Origin: a virus
Reading direction: 5' to 3' (one strand)
Virus record (IMG/VR): IMGVR_UViG_3300044527_000341
Location: 1-52,435 of that record
Length of the DNA: 52,435 nucleotides
In this document: positions 22,510 to 31,981 of the stretch, one piece after another
How positions within the stretch are numbered: the first letter of the stretch is position 1
How the letters are laid out: every line of letters begins with the position of its first letter
Notes under the pieces: generated by a model
Told to the model about the DNA's origin: nothing
What the model saw: the letters and a program-made list of their open reading frames with translations, nothing else
The model's database searches: none
Translations under genes and position numbers: made by a program

Positions 22510-23408
22510 GGTGTTGCAGGTGCCGCCCTAGGCACAAATCCGCCCATATAGGGCGTGTAAGATCCCGCAAAAGGTGCTGCGGCTTGAGCCGCTCCGATGG
22601 AACTGAACCCACCACCCATACCACCGAATCCACCAAATTGACCCAAGGCACCAAGACCCGCAACTGACCCCCCAAGTCCGCTAAAGATTCCACCGAACTG
22701 CTGGCTTTGAGCACCACCAAAGGCTCCACCAACACCACCACCCAATTGTGCGCCCATACCAGCCCCAATCAAACCACCAAACCCTGGGGCAATCATATTG
22801 CCTATGGCAAACCCAGCTCCGGCTCCACCGAGACCACCAAGGATTCCACCAAGAGGGCTTCCCCCGTAACGCTGGCTATATTCGTAATTGATCATCTGTT
22901 GCTGGTTTGCAATCTGATTATTGTACTGACCAACGCTTATGTCTTCGGCTCGGAGGGCTTGGGGAGTGAACGCAAGGTTCATTGCCTGCAACGGCATTGT
23001 CGAAACCGCTTCGGCTCGCAAGGCTTGGCCAAGTTGCACGCCCGAGTCTTGAAGCTGTTGCGCCGTTAGGCCGTAGCTTTGTGCGGCTTGGAGTAAGCTT
23101 TGTTCGGAACCAGGGAGGGTTCCCGTGGAAAATCCGCCTTGAGCCGCCAACTGCGAAACACGTTTTGAAATCTCCGGGCTAACCAACCCAGCACCCCGTT
23201 CTTGGGCAATTTGCCAAGCCTGCCCTAGAGTCCCGGCGTAACCTGGGAAAAGCTCTTCCCTAGCCTTAAGTGCCTCACTAGCCGACTTGGTGATCGTTTC
23301 CTGTATGCCTGGAAACTTGCCACCTTGGGCAATAAACTTGTCCACCGACGACTCAATAGTCGGAGGAGTGTACTGCTGAAGCTCTGGTTTTTTGGGTTTG
23401 CTTGCCAT
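22506..23408 (-). CDS. glycine-rich probable internal/pilot protein
   Basis: A 300-residue protein. The first 180 residues are helical and Gln-rich. The C-terminal 120 are extremely Gly/Ala/Phe-rich with glycine-zipper repeats (GGILGGLGGAGAGFAIGN, LIGAGMGAQLGGGVGGAFGG), typical of proteins that insert into membranes. With the next two genes it probably forms an ejection set that builds a channel across the cell envelope. No catalytic motif is seen. Confidence 0.62.
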   Translation of the reverse strand: MASKPKKPELQQYTPPTIESSVDKFIAQGGKFPGIQETITKSASEALKAREELFPGYAGTLGQAWQIAQERGAGLVSPEISKRVSQLAAQGGFSTGTLPGSEQSLLQAAQSYGLTAQQLQDSGVQLGQALRAEAVSTMPLQAMNLAFTPQALRAEDISVGQYNNQIANQQQMINYEYSQRYGGSPLGGILGGLGGAGAGFAIGNMIAPGFGGLIGAGMGAQLGGGVGGAFGGAQSQQFGGIFSGLGGSVAGLGALGQFGGFGGMGGGFSSIGAAQAAAPFAGSYTPYMGGFVPRAAPATP

Positions 23409-23411
23409 AAC

Positions 23412-23753
23412 TTATGCGAGCCTCCGCCAAAACGCAGGACCAAAAGTCTTTTCGGTATCGTTGTTTTTCGGCCTATTGAAAGTGATTGAGATATCCCCGA
23501 GTGCCTTGGCCGCCATCTGAATAAGATTTTTTCTAGCCTCACGATCGTCAGCCGCAAAGAAAAGAACCTCCCAATAGCTTTCCGAGAGCTTGGAAAGGCC
23601 GAGTACCCCGTTCTCGTTAGTGAATAGGCCGTTGTTCATAAGAGCTTCAATGACAAGGGGCTTCGGGTCCACTTCTCGGTACAGCGGGATCTTTTCCGAC
23701 AAATACTTTGAGATGGCCGATAACATGAGATCACCTATGTTGTTTCGGTTCAT
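23412..23753 (-). CDS. small hypothetical protein
   Basis: A 113-residue protein. The start is placed at ATG 23753 because it follows the upstream stop by eight bases; the longer open frame (to 23852) would overlap that gene by about 90 bases. It begins MNRNNIGDLMLSAISKYLSE and is mainly helical. Function unknown; its position suggests a structural or assembly role. Confidence 0.55.
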   Translation of the reverse strand: MNRNNIGDLMLSAISKYLSEKIPLYREVDPKPLVIEALMNNGLFTNENGVLGLSKLSESYWEVLFFAADDREARKNLIQMAAKALGDISITFNRPKNNDTEKTFGPAFWRRLA

Positions 23754-23760
23754 CAATTTG

Positions 23761-24036
23761 TCAAGGAGCTGCAGGCTCCTCAATGGGGGCTGGGAGTGGT
23801 TCGGGTGCGGGTAGGGGCTCGACATCAATCCTCTCGTACATCTCTCCGTCAACTTCTTCCAGTCGGCTGGCCGTGACCCTAAAGCCTTCTGGCGGGTTGG
23901 CCGGGTGGTAGGGCTTGATCCCTAACTTGACCAACTCCTCCTTTTTCCACAGCCAGAAGATGCTGGCTGGGTGCTGGATTTCGTCCACGGTTATGCCTTC
24001 CGGCATTCTGATTACTCTGTTGTCTTTGATCCACAT
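23761..24036 (-). CDS. small hypothetical protein with Pro-rich tail
   Basis: A 91-residue protein with a tryptophan-containing N-terminal domain (MWIKDNRVIRMPEGI, IFWLWKKEEL) and a C-terminal PLPAPEPLPAPIEEPAAP tail. It sits immediately downstream of the large fibre gene. It may be a fibre-assembly or structural accessory; no family is recognised. Confidence 0.58.
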   Translation of the reverse strand: MWIKDNRVIRMPEGITVDEIQHPASIFWLWKKEELVKLGIKPYHPANPPEGFRVTASRLEEVDGEMYERIDVEPLPAPEPLPAPIEEPAAP

Positions 24037-24047
24037 AGGGTTACTCC

Positions 24048-27000
24048 TTATCTTGCTCTGGCGTATTTGAAAGGCGACTCGGCGAAGGCTGCGAATAGGA
24101 ATGTGCCAGACTCTCCAATAAACTTAGAGCTATCGCTTCTTATCTTAAACCCATTTGAAAGCATATCTATCTGCCCAGGTAGCGATCCTCCGTTTTCGGC
24201 CTCGTTTGTATTCGGCCTTAACTCCGCTGAATTTACATTTGTGGTTGACCTTGATGAGTCGTATATAAACCAAGGCTTGGCGGCAGCATCTCTTTTGGCA
24301 ATTATAAATTTTGGCAAAAACCCGCACCACACAAACGATCCGTCGGCTGCTCCGTTGCCGGTAAATGTTCCAAACTTTGAGTACCCGTCTACTTCAGAGA
24401 AGCAGTAGGCAATATGGTTGTCCCCGCTCTTATTGACATTTCTGCCATCTGTTGAGCCATTGGTTAAGGTTATGGTAGTACTAGAGACTGCGCTTACTCC
24501 ACCAAAGTTAAAGGAAGTCAAGGCTCCGGAAGCTCCCGTCAAGTGTAGGAAAATGATGTTGTTCGCCGCAAGACTGACGTGATATACTGGCCAATCAGTT
24601 GATGCCGTTGTTCTGTTTTTTACGATAACAAATCTTGGCGATACGCCTAACCCATGTCCGACTGTGGCGTTGTTTGTGCCGTTTCCAGTATAGCTGACAA
24701 TTGAGAATCCTTTTGTTGGGTCTGTCCTTACTGTGCTTGAGATAGTCCCGGAAGTGTTAGAGGAGTTCGAAGACCCGGCGTCCCAGGCCCATCCGACATA
24801 AGTGGCGGCATTTGTATTGGCTTGTGCAAGTGTCCCAAGGGTAAAACCATTAGAGTCAAACGAGGTCAATCCGCTGTCAGCCGTAACTTCCGCATCTGTC
24901 GTGTTCGATTCGAGCCTAGCCTGTGAGCCACGAATAACATCGTAAAGCGCATGGTCGGTTGCTCCGCTTCTACCTTTGACCCAAACAAGGTCTGGAGAAA
25001 AATCTAACCCAGAAACACTTTGATTTGCGCCTGTCCCGGTGTAGGTAACGACATCCATCGCCGTGCTCGATTTCTGGATAGTCGGCTGTGGGATGCTTGT
25101 TACGCAGACAGGCTTGAACCCGGCTGGTGGCCCATATACCCAAGGCCGTTGGCCAAAGTTTAGATAAACATTATTAGCCGATGTTGAAGATCTTCCTGAA
25201 GACGCAAAGAAATAAGGTCCACTCGTCAATCCACTAAAAGCAACGCCGTAAGGTATCCCGTTTTTATAAAAACTGAGTAGACCAAGGTCTGCGTCAAAGG
25301 CGCAACCAATGGTATCGCCGGTTGTAAAAGAAGTTCCGTAATTCCCAACAGAGGCTCCATTGGTATACTTCGTCCCAGTCGAATAATACCCCCACGATTC
25401 AGCGTTACCGCCGACATAAGACACCATTGTTAAATTACCTTTTGAGACACCGAGCGAACTCTCAGATCCGATGGCAACGATATCCATCTCGCAAAACCAT
25501 TTTCCAGAGGTCATACCGAAAGTGTTAACGCCACCACGATCACCACCAGTTATTTGCAAAGCCCCGTTCACATACGTGGCTTTTACTGGATTGATATCAT
25601 TCATCGTGGCGTAGTTGCCGCGGATTACTCCACCCGTAGGCACAAGTTGTCTGTTGTAATCCCTCAATGCCTTGAAGCCAGAGGGGGCGGCATAAGCAAA
25701 TGGACGCTGGCCAAAATTGAATGACGCCGAGCTTGCCACGGCATCCCCAATCGCAGGTGAAAAAGTTCCGCTTAAACCGGTAAAAGCCACGCCTTGGCTC
25801 ACATTGTTTTTGAAAAACTCCAATGTGCCTGCGTCTAGGTTAAAAGCCACTCCAATAAGATCACCACTAGTGTAAGTTGCACCATAAGAGGAAGCTGTAC
25901 TGTTGTTGTACTTGTTCCCATTAAAACCAGAATAGCCATATGCTCTTGCCGTTGACCCAACATATGTAGAGGATACTGGGGTGGTTACTTCGGCGATGCC
26001 CACTAAATTTCGTGTACCGCCAGAATGCATCTCCCAATACCACTTGCCAGAGCTAACGGCCATCGTACCGAAAACAATTCCTGCGGAAGCTGTCTGGGAG
26101 TAATCCAGTCCTCCGTTGGATATGGTGATTGCTGCTGTTTTTTGGTTTGAGTCGAGAATGCAATACTCACCCCTAGCCTCTCCCCCGGCTCCGGCATCCG
26201 TCCCGTAGTATGTCGGCGAATCAACCAAGCTGTCGTTACCCACACCAGAAGAAACCGAGAAACTATTTGGAGTCCAGTTATTGTTGTTTCCGCTTGAGTC
26301 TTTCCCAAGTGTTGTGGATGTCGTTCCGCTATTGTCGGCAAACTTTAGGTAGAATCCGTTCGTCCCGTATGTCCCACTATAAGCCTTTGGTTTCCACACA
26401 TAAGTGTTTGCGTCTCTCACGCCAAAGTTATCTGGCGTCAAGGCTTGCCCGTCGATAAAGTTGATTTCGGTCAAATAGAAATCAGAGTAAGAGGCAACTG
26501 CCGGAGTCCAGGACCCTATATTATGCTGAACGGCAGAGTTCATATATGGCGAAGAGTTTTGCGCCGCATAGTTTGCTGAAGAAAAAGATGTGATTTGTGA
26601 TCCGTTTACATAAAGTTTAACTCGATTTGAGGCAGTCGCCTGCGTTGTGTCAACAGACATCACAATGTGATACCAAAAAGATGGATCTCTAAAAACTTGG
26701 GAGGTTACGAGTGCTGGCCCACCAGCCGAGTAGTTACTATCCCAAACCTGCAATGCTTGTGTTGTTACCGCAAGTTCAAGACCAAAAAGAGAGGTTGCCC
26801 CAGAATTTGTCGCAATAAATATCGGTTGCCTAGCTGTCGATGCCGTTAGCTTCAACCAACCGCTGTAGGTGAAAACCCTATTATTCGTAGGAGTTGTAAA
26901 TGTCCTGTTTAAATAAGCCAAATCCGTTGAGTTAAATCTCAGACTTCTTTCAACCTGATAGGTGTCATCTGAGAATGTGTGAGTAAGGTTTCCGTAATTT

Positions 27001-28514
27001 GTTGGTGTGTCGATTAAGCTGTCGTTTCCAACACCAGCCGTTACCGATAAGTTGCTCGGGGTAAAATCATTGTAGTGGTTTCCGGTCCCAGCGTAAGTTG
27101 TGCCGGTGCTTAGTGTGCCGTAGGCTACGAAATTCCCACCAGTACCCCTATTGGTCAAGATTGTTGTTGCGTTGCCGTCTAGGTATACAATTGGCGATGT
27201 CCCGCTTGGGACGGATCCGTCTGATCCAATACCTTTGGGGGTTGCTACACCGCCATAGAACTTTGTCACATTTGAGGTTGGGTCTAGATAGGCCGAGTAA
27301 TTTACATATACCTGGCCAACCATCGCTGCGGTAACCGGTGCAAATGGGCCAAATAGGTTACCCAAAAGCCCGTGATTTGGTACTGAGTACTGGATCGTAT
27401 CGTTGGTAAATGTTGAAATGGTTCCGGTTTTATCCGTACCATTCACATATATGTAAACCCTGTTATTTACAGCCAAATCCCAGGTTGCGTAGATATGGTA
27501 TAAGCCAGAAGAAGAACACGGAGTTCCTGTCGTGGTTGTGTTTAAAATGATTGTCCCAGCAGAATTTCTGGCGGAAATCGTAAGCTCACCAGTCGATGAC
27601 CTTGCGAGAGTTAATGTATCACCGATCGTTGTGTTATTTCTAGAAACCCAAATTGGGTTGTAGGCACTTGCTGAGTTCGTGAAGTTAACCCATATACTTA
27701 TCGTCCCAGCTTTCCCATTAGCTATCCCAGTTAGGTCGGCTCCCCTTTGAATCCCATTCGTAGCTCCGTCTGTTTGAGCTGTAAATAACCGATAATCGGA
27801 AGTGTCCTTGCCTAAAGTTGTTGCAGTAGCCCCGGTATTGTCTGCAAATTTTACATAAAAACCGTTTGTTCCGTATGTACCGCTAAATGCCTTGGCTTTC
27901 CACCTTCCAGTGTTGGAATCGGTTTCACCGAAACTGAAAGGAGTCAGAGCCGACCCATCGATCAAGTAGAACTCGGCCATATAACCGTTAAGATAAAGAG
28001 CACTCGCCCCCCAAGATCCTATGTCATGGGCGTAACTCGCTGTGTTCACCGCAAGATCTGCGTTTAGCGCAGGATAAGTTGCCGTTGTGAAAGATGTGAT
28101 CTGCTCACCGTTGTGGTAGAGTTTGACTCGATCTGAAGCCGTCGCTTGGGTGGTGTCTACAGAAACTACAAAATGAGACCAAGAAGCTGTGTCTCTAAAG
28201 ACCTGTGTAGTCGCCAAGCCAATGGCGGAGCCTATATAAATATTCAGAACATTGGTTGTCTCGAACTCAACCCCAAAATATGGGCCTGCCGGGTTTACGA
28301 CAAAAAGGCCTTGCCGAACTCCGTTAATCAAAGACCTCTTTACCCAAAAGGAGATTGTGAATGTTTTCCTGTTTCCGCTTATGCTTGGTGTGCGGGTAAG
28401 CCTAGGGGCATCTGCGGAGTTAAACCGCAGACTACGCTCGATCTGGTAGGTATCCTCGTCAGTTAAGACTCCCTGCGTCCCAAGGAACCCGTGGGGTAAA
28501 ACTGGCCAAGCCAT
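24048..28514 (-). CDS. LamG/SPRY tail fibre or receptor-binding protein
   Basis: A 1488-residue modular surface protein. It has a LamG-like concanavalin domain at about 1-230, a second divergent LamG at about 240-430, and a third at about 520-740 that is a close relative of the first. Two SPRY-like domains follow at about 790-970 and 1000-1165; both contain GKW(Y/F)xEM and a GVAF(T/S)GL stretch and end FNFGQRP or LNFGQRP. The C-terminal 320 residues resemble a phage tail domain annotated as DUF7483 (YTGTGANQSVSGLDFSPDLV, WAWDAG, YCFSEVDGYSKFG, FLFAAFAESPFKY). It probably binds host surface carbohydrate. The domain series indicates repeated internal duplication. Confidence 0.8.
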   Translation of the reverse strand: MAWPVLPHGFLGTQGVLTDEDTYQIERSLRFNSADAPRLTRTPSISGNRKTFTISFWVKRSLINGVRQGLFVVNPAGPYFGVEFETTNVLNIYIGSAIGLATTQVFRDTASWSHFVVSVDTTQATASDRVKLYHNGEQITSFTTATYPALNADLAVNTASYAHDIGSWGASALYLNGYMAEFYLIDGSALTPFSFGETDSNTGRWKAKAFSGTYGTNGFYVKFADNTGATATTLGKDTSDYRLFTAQTDGATNGIQRGADLTGIANGKAGTISIWVNFTNSASAYNPIWVSRNNTTIGDTLTLARSSTGELTISARNSAGTIILNTTTTGTPCSSSGLYHIYATWDLAVNNRVYIYVNGTDKTGTISTFTNDTIQYSVPNHGLLGNLFGPFAPVTAAMVGQVYVNYSAYLDPTSNVTKFYGGVATPKGIGSDGSVPSGTSPIVYLDGNATTILTNRGTGGNFVAYGTLSTGTTYAGTGNHYNDFTPSNLSVTAGVGNDSLIDTPTNYGNLTHTFSDDTYQVERSLRFNSTDLAYLNRTFTTPTNNRVFTYSGWLKLTASTARQPIFIATNSGATSLFGLELAVTTQALQVWDSNYSAGGPALVTSQVFRDPSFWYHIVMSVDTTQATASNRVKLYVNGSQITSFSSANYAAQNSSPYMNSAVQHNIGSWTPAVASYSDFYLTEINFIDGQALTPDNFGVRDANTYVWKPKAYSGTYGTNGFYLKFADNSGTTSTTLGKDSSGNNNNWTPNSFSVSSGVGNDSLVDSPTYYGTDAGAGGEARGEYCILDSNQKTAAITISNGGLDYSQTASAGIVFGTMAVSSGKWYWEMHSGGTRNLVGIAEVTTPVSSTYVGSTARAYGYSGFNGNKYNNSTASSYGATYTSGDLIGVAFNLDAGTLEFFKNNVSQGVAFTGLSGTFSPAIGDAVASSASFNFGQRPFAYAAPSGFKALRDYNRQLVPTGGVIRGNYATMNDINPVKATYVNGALQITGGDRGGVNTFGMTSGKWFCEMDIVAIGSESSLGVSKGNLTMVSYVGGNAESWGYYSTGTKYTNGASVGNYGTSFTTGDTIGCAFDADLGLLSFYKNGIPYGVAFSGLTSGPYFFASSGRSSTSANNVYLNFGQRPWVYGPPAGFKPVCVTSIPQPTIQKSSTAMDVVTYTGTGANQSVSGLDFSPDLVWVKGRSGATDHALYDVIRGSQARLESNTTDAEVTADSGLTSFDSNGFTLGTLAQANTNAATYVGWAWDAGSSNSSNTSGTISSTVRTDPTKGFSIVSYTGNGTNNATVGHGLGVSPRFVIVKNRTTASTDWPVYHVSLAANNIIFLHLTGASGALTSFNFGGVSAVSSTTITLTNGSTDGRNVNKSGDNHIAYCFSEVDGYSKFGTFTGNGAADGSFVWCGFLPKFIIAKRDAAAKPWFIYDSSRSTTNVNSAELRPNTNEAENGGSLPGQIDMLSNGFKIRSDSSKFIGESGTFLFAAFAESPFKYARAR

Positions 28515-28517
28515 ACC

Positions 28518-30533
28518 TTAAAGATAGTTCAGAGATGATACGCCGTAAAGGTTTGTTCCATCCGACACAAAAGTAAGTACACTGACCTTATTGGCTCCAG
28601 AAGTGACTGTTGGAGTACTCCCACCTGGGAACTTGTAGGTTGACCCATAGGAAAGTGTATGGCCACCAGTCCCATTCTGCTTAACAATAAGGATGTAAAC
28701 GGCTCCGTCTTTTGGGGTATCTGTAGGATTGGCCAGCGTCCTACTTCCAGCCAAGGTTACCGAGCAGACTTGGTTTTCCGCCAGAGTCCACGAAATGCTG
28801 GCGGCATCCGTAAGGGCGGTGGCATTGAAGTTGTGGGTGCGGGTATATTCCTGGGCAGTTCCGAGCACAGCCACTTGGGTCGTGTCCACCTTGGAAGAAC
28901 CCACAACAGAACTGCCGATTGTCGTGACTCCAGTGTTGGAGATCGTGACATCGCCAGTGACAGCCACGGCTGTGGCAACATTCCCAGAGCTTCCAACAAT
29001 GATCCGCGCAGAGTTAAGGGCTTCCAGTTTGCTGAACTCGATCGCCGCATTGGAAGCCACCTTGGCATTCGTGATTGCGCTGTTGGCAATGGTTAGCGAG
29101 CCAGTGTTGGATATGGTGGCGTCGCCAGACATAGAAACCGCCGTGGCCACATTGCTGGAGTTACCGACAAGAATGTGGGCGGAGGTGAGAGCTTCGAGTT
29201 TGGAGAAATCAATGCCAGCCGATGCCGAGATTTTGTTGTCGTCGATGGCTCCGTTGGCGATTGTGAGAACGCCCGAGTTGGTGACTGTTGCGTCCCCAGA
29301 AATCGACTGGGCGGTTGCGACATTGCTAGCATTCCCGATAAGGAAGTGAGCCGATGTCAAAGGAGCCAGCTTGGAAAAATCAATGGCGGCGGATGCGCTG
29401 ACATTGCTGTTGGACACAACACCCGAAGCAAGAGTTGTGGCGAGGGAGACGTTGGCTGTTCCGTTAAAACCGACTGCGGAAGCCGTAACATCACCCGTGA
29501 TCGAGAAGTTTCGGCTGTTGGCTAATTGGTTGGCTGTGGATACCGTTCCGTTGATGGTGCCGGAAACAGTTAAATCTCCAGTCACGGAAAGGCCAGTAGA
29601 GCTTACTTGAAACTTGGTGGCTCCGTCGATGGAACCAGTAATCGTCCCAGTGCCAGCGTCAACGACGGCTAGGGAGGAGTCACCAGCACTAATCGTTGAA
29701 GTTGCTCCGCCACCATAAGGATTCTGCCAAGAAAGATTGCCAGACCCGTCGGTAACCATCACAAAACCAGCGGAACCAGTGGCCGTCGGAAGGGTTAAAG
29801 TATAGCTGGAGGAAACCGTGCCAGGAGCCCTAAACCCGACATATTCACCACCAGTCGTGTCCTCAAAACGGAGTGGCCCCTGTGCAGTAAGATTGACCTG
29901 GGTGAATTTGCCGGTCGACTGCGAAGATGCCCCAACGGATGTTCCGTCGATGGTTCCTCCGTTAATGTCGGCGGTTGTAACCGAGCCCAAGTCGGAGACA
30001 GTCTTACCAGCAAACGAAAGGGTATTGGGGAGGGAAAGGGTAACTGCGGCCGTTTCAGACCCAGAACCCGAAACGGAAATCTCGTTGCTCGTCCCAGCAA
30101 TCGTCGCCACATAGTTTCCAGTCGTATCCGTCCCGAGTGCAACGGAATTAGGCTCGATGGTCGCCGTGAGAGTACCACTAGCGAGATTGGTTAGTGTGAC
30201 ATTGCCCGACAAGTCTCCAGCCAAAGTAATGACCGGGGACTTATTGATGACAACTGCGTTATCAATGTCGCCAGAATTAATGTCTACGTTGGCGAGAGTG
30301 GACAACCCAATGAAGTTGGAGGTGTTCGAAACTGTGAGACTATTTAGCGTGCTGTCGCCAGAAACTTGTAAAGTCCCGGAAGAGGCAATGCCAGTGGAGG
30401 AGATCTGGAGGGCTGAAGCGGTTGCGTCCCCGTCCTCAACGACGGTTAGGCTGGAAGTGATTCCGCCAGAGGCCGCTGTTTTCAGAAGCTCCGTGTAGGA
30501 ATCGGCAATAGTGCGTCCTGTTAATGAACTCAT
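28518..30533 (-). CDS. repeat-rich tail fibre protein
   Basis: A 671-residue Ser/Thr/Gly/Ala-rich protein. The start is ATG 30533, preceded by GGGAGAG and overlapping the previous stop (ATGA). The N-terminus SLTGRTIADSYTELLKTAAS looks like a virion-anchor segment. The body is a beta-solenoid-like series of TxSGxxT strands. About residues 370-540 contain three tandem copies of a 49-residue repeat (FSKLxxLxSAxxLxGxxxNVATA). The C-terminal 90 residues form a compact beta domain. It is a long trimeric fibre by family resemblance; the receptor is unknown. Confidence 0.75.
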   Translation of the reverse strand: MSSLTGRTIADSYTELLKTAASGGITSSLTVVEDGDATASALQISSTGIASSGTLQVSGDSTLNSLTVSNTSNFIGLSTLANVDINSGDIDNAVVINKSPVITLAGDLSGNVTLTNLASGTLTATIEPNSVALGTDTTGNYVATIAGTSNEISVSGSGSETAAVTLSLPNTLSFAGKTVSDLGSVTTADINGGTIDGTSVGASSQSTGKFTQVNLTAQGPLRFEDTTGGEYVGFRAPGTVSSSYTLTLPTATGSAGFVMVTDGSGNLSWQNPYGGGATSTISAGDSSLAVVDAGTGTITGSIDGATKFQVSSTGLSVTGDLTVSGTINGTVSTANQLANSRNFSITGDVTASAVGFNGTANVSLATTLASGVVSNSNVSASAAIDFSKLAPLTSAHFLIGNASNVATAQSISGDATVTNSGVLTIANGAIDDNKISASAGIDFSKLEALTSAHILVGNSSNVATAVSMSGDATISNTGSLTIANSAITNAKVASNAAIEFSKLEALNSARIIVGSSGNVATAVAVTGDVTISNTGVTTIGSSVVGSSKVDTTQVAVLGTAQEYTRTHNFNATALTDAASISWTLAENQVCSVTLAGSRTLANPTDTPKDGAVYILIVKQNGTGGHTLSYGSTYKFPGGSTPTVTSGANKVSVLTFVSDGTNLYGVSSLNYL
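28915..29415 (-). repeat. three tandem ~150-base coding repeats
   Basis: Within the fibre gene, three consecutive units of about 49 codons encode variants of an IDFSKL / LTSAHxLxGNxSNVATA / SGDATxxNxGxLTIA pattern. Units are diverged, so they are protein repeats rather than recent DNA copies. Confidence 0.7.
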
Positions 30534-30679
30534 GCTAAACTCTCCCAAAGTTGTGCGAATTGCTCCCAGTTCTCACCGATGAGGTCGTAGTCCTGCCAGT
30601 AGTACACACCCGACTGGCAGGCCGAAGCGAAGACCTGGGATGATTCGGCATCGCAGGTGGTTGTGACGGAAGCTGGCAT
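30530..30679 (-). CDS. small hypothetical protein
   Basis: A 49-residue acidic protein reading MPASVTTTCDAESSQVFASA at its start and ending DYDLIGENWEQFAQLWESLA. ATG 30679 is four bases after the upstream stop, and the TGA overlaps the fibre start at 30533. It exactly fills the gap between two genes. No binding site is obvious, so it is probably coupled. Possibly a small fibre-associated or assembly protein. Confidence 0.5.
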   Translation of the reverse strand: MPASVTTTCDAESSQVFASACQSGVYYWQDYDLIGENWEQFAQLWESLA

Positions 30680-30682
30680 AGG

Positions 30683-31978
30683 TTAGATTAAAGCAGTAAT
30701 TTCTCCCGCGGCAAACCCCTCGGCTTGCACCCGAACCGTCGCCCTAGCCCCGCCACGCATTTCTGAAAGCTCCTTCTTGAGAATGTTGATCGCCTTCTGT
30801 TCGTGGTAGGCGGCAACCTCCGGCTTGTCTTTGGCGGCTTGGAGGGAGAAGGCCATCTCCTTGATGGCTTGGTAATTGCGGATGTCCATCAAGTCGGAGT
30901 CCTGGTTTTTGGACTTCCAGCGTTTCTTGGCCAAAACCTCAATGCATTCTGGGGCGGTGGCGTCACGGATGAAATACTTTCGGTGCCAAGCGTTGTTGGC
31001 GTAAACCTCACCACGATCGATCAACACATTCCACCCGTCGGAATCACGGGTGTTATAACCAGGACCATTCTCGTGGAAGTCAAAGTTTCGGTCAAAAATG
31101 TTGACTGGGTTGGTGTCCATCGAAGCAAAGAGGATCGTGCCGATGTCGCTTGGGATAAGGATTTCGTTGGTCTGGGTGACATTGAAGCGGTAACGCTCGA
31201 TTGTCCCGTACCATTTCCCAAGGGCAAAGAGAGACTCCTCGGCATCGTTGATAAGATTGACCATCTCGGCATCTGAAATTTTGATGCCGTCGGTAAGATC
31301 AAGAGCCATCCTAGCACGAAACTCCCCGAGAGAGTAAGGTATGCTGGAATACACTTGGGTCTGAAAGTTGACCCTTCTGGCGGCCTCAACTGAACGATCC
31401 GTTTTGACCGTAAGTCTCTCGATGGCTTGTTCAAGGAAAGCTCTGGCAACATCAAGCTGACCGCCCTGTTCGCGCCAAAGGGCGAGAACCATAAGCTTGA
31501 GGGCGTCCAGATCCTGAATAATAAGTAGATCGTTATCGTTAACAGCTGGCTGATAATTGAGCTTACCCGTAATCTCAACACGGGGTACATTGATGCTGTC
31601 CCCGATCAGCTGGAAGGTGCGAAGATCCGAGGATGTGGGGGCAAACTGAAGCTGGACAAGTGAGGTGCTATCGGCCACAAAGGCTTGCACGCTATTGGTC
31701 ATAAAACCAACATTGGCGGAAGTCTCGGCAATCCTTGTGGCAGACTCTAGGCCGAAACCGGCAAAAGTTGTGATGTTACCCGTATAGTCAGGTAGAGTGA
31801 ACTGGCTGCCCGTCACGTTGACCGCATACTTAGCCATCACACCAAGCCAAGCACGATAGCTGTGAAGACGGCGTTGGGCTTCGTTGATTCTGGCGATTAC
31901 CCGATCATCGCCGGGGTAAATGCCGTTATCGACATAGGGAGCTAGAAAAGCTTTGGCCTCTGAAAGTGTTACGGCCAT
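30683..31978 (-). CDS. head-tail adaptor-like protein with internal duplication
   Basis: A 431-residue protein built from two related halves. The first starts near residue 5 (LSEAKAFLAPYVDNGI ... ARINEAQRRLHSYRAW) and the second near residue 217 (LGEFRARMALDLTDGI ... LINDAEESLFALGKW). Both continue into a YxxNVT strand and a P-D/S-xTG or DIGTI turn. The helical-bundle-plus-beta layout and position near the nozzle-like protein suggest a tail tubular protein A/adaptor role, linking portal and tail. The duplication is seen directly; the role is inferred from composition and neighbourhood. Confidence 0.6.
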   Translation of the reverse strand: MAVTLSEAKAFLAPYVDNGIYPGDDRVIARINEAQRRLHSYRAWLGVMAKYAVNVTGSQFTLPDYTGNITTFAGFGLESATRIAETSANVGFMTNSVQAFVADSTSLVQLQFAPTSSDLRTFQLIGDSINVPRVEITGKLNYQPAVNDNDLLIIQDLDALKLMVLALWREQGGQLDVARAFLEQAIERLTVKTDRSVEAARRVNFQTQVYSSIPYSLGEFRARMALDLTDGIKISDAEMVNLINDAEESLFALGKWYGTIERYRFNVTQTNEILIPSDIGTILFASMDTNPVNIFDRNFDFHENGPGYNTRDSDGWNVLIDRGEVYANNAWHRKYFIRDATAPECIEVLAKKRWKSKNQDSDLMDIRNYQAIKEMAFSLQAAKDKPEVAAYHEQKAINILKKELSEMRGGARATVRVQAEGFAAGEITALI

Positions 31979-31981
31979 TGC

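Noticed and set aside
22244-22768. 174-codon out-of-frame leftward frame across two genes
   Set aside because: Trp/Val/Arg-rich shadow spanning the junction of two better supported genes.
30549-30682. Gap considered for a promoter before the fibre gene
   Set aside because: It is filled by a 49-codon gene with exact overlaps; no promoter motif is visible.
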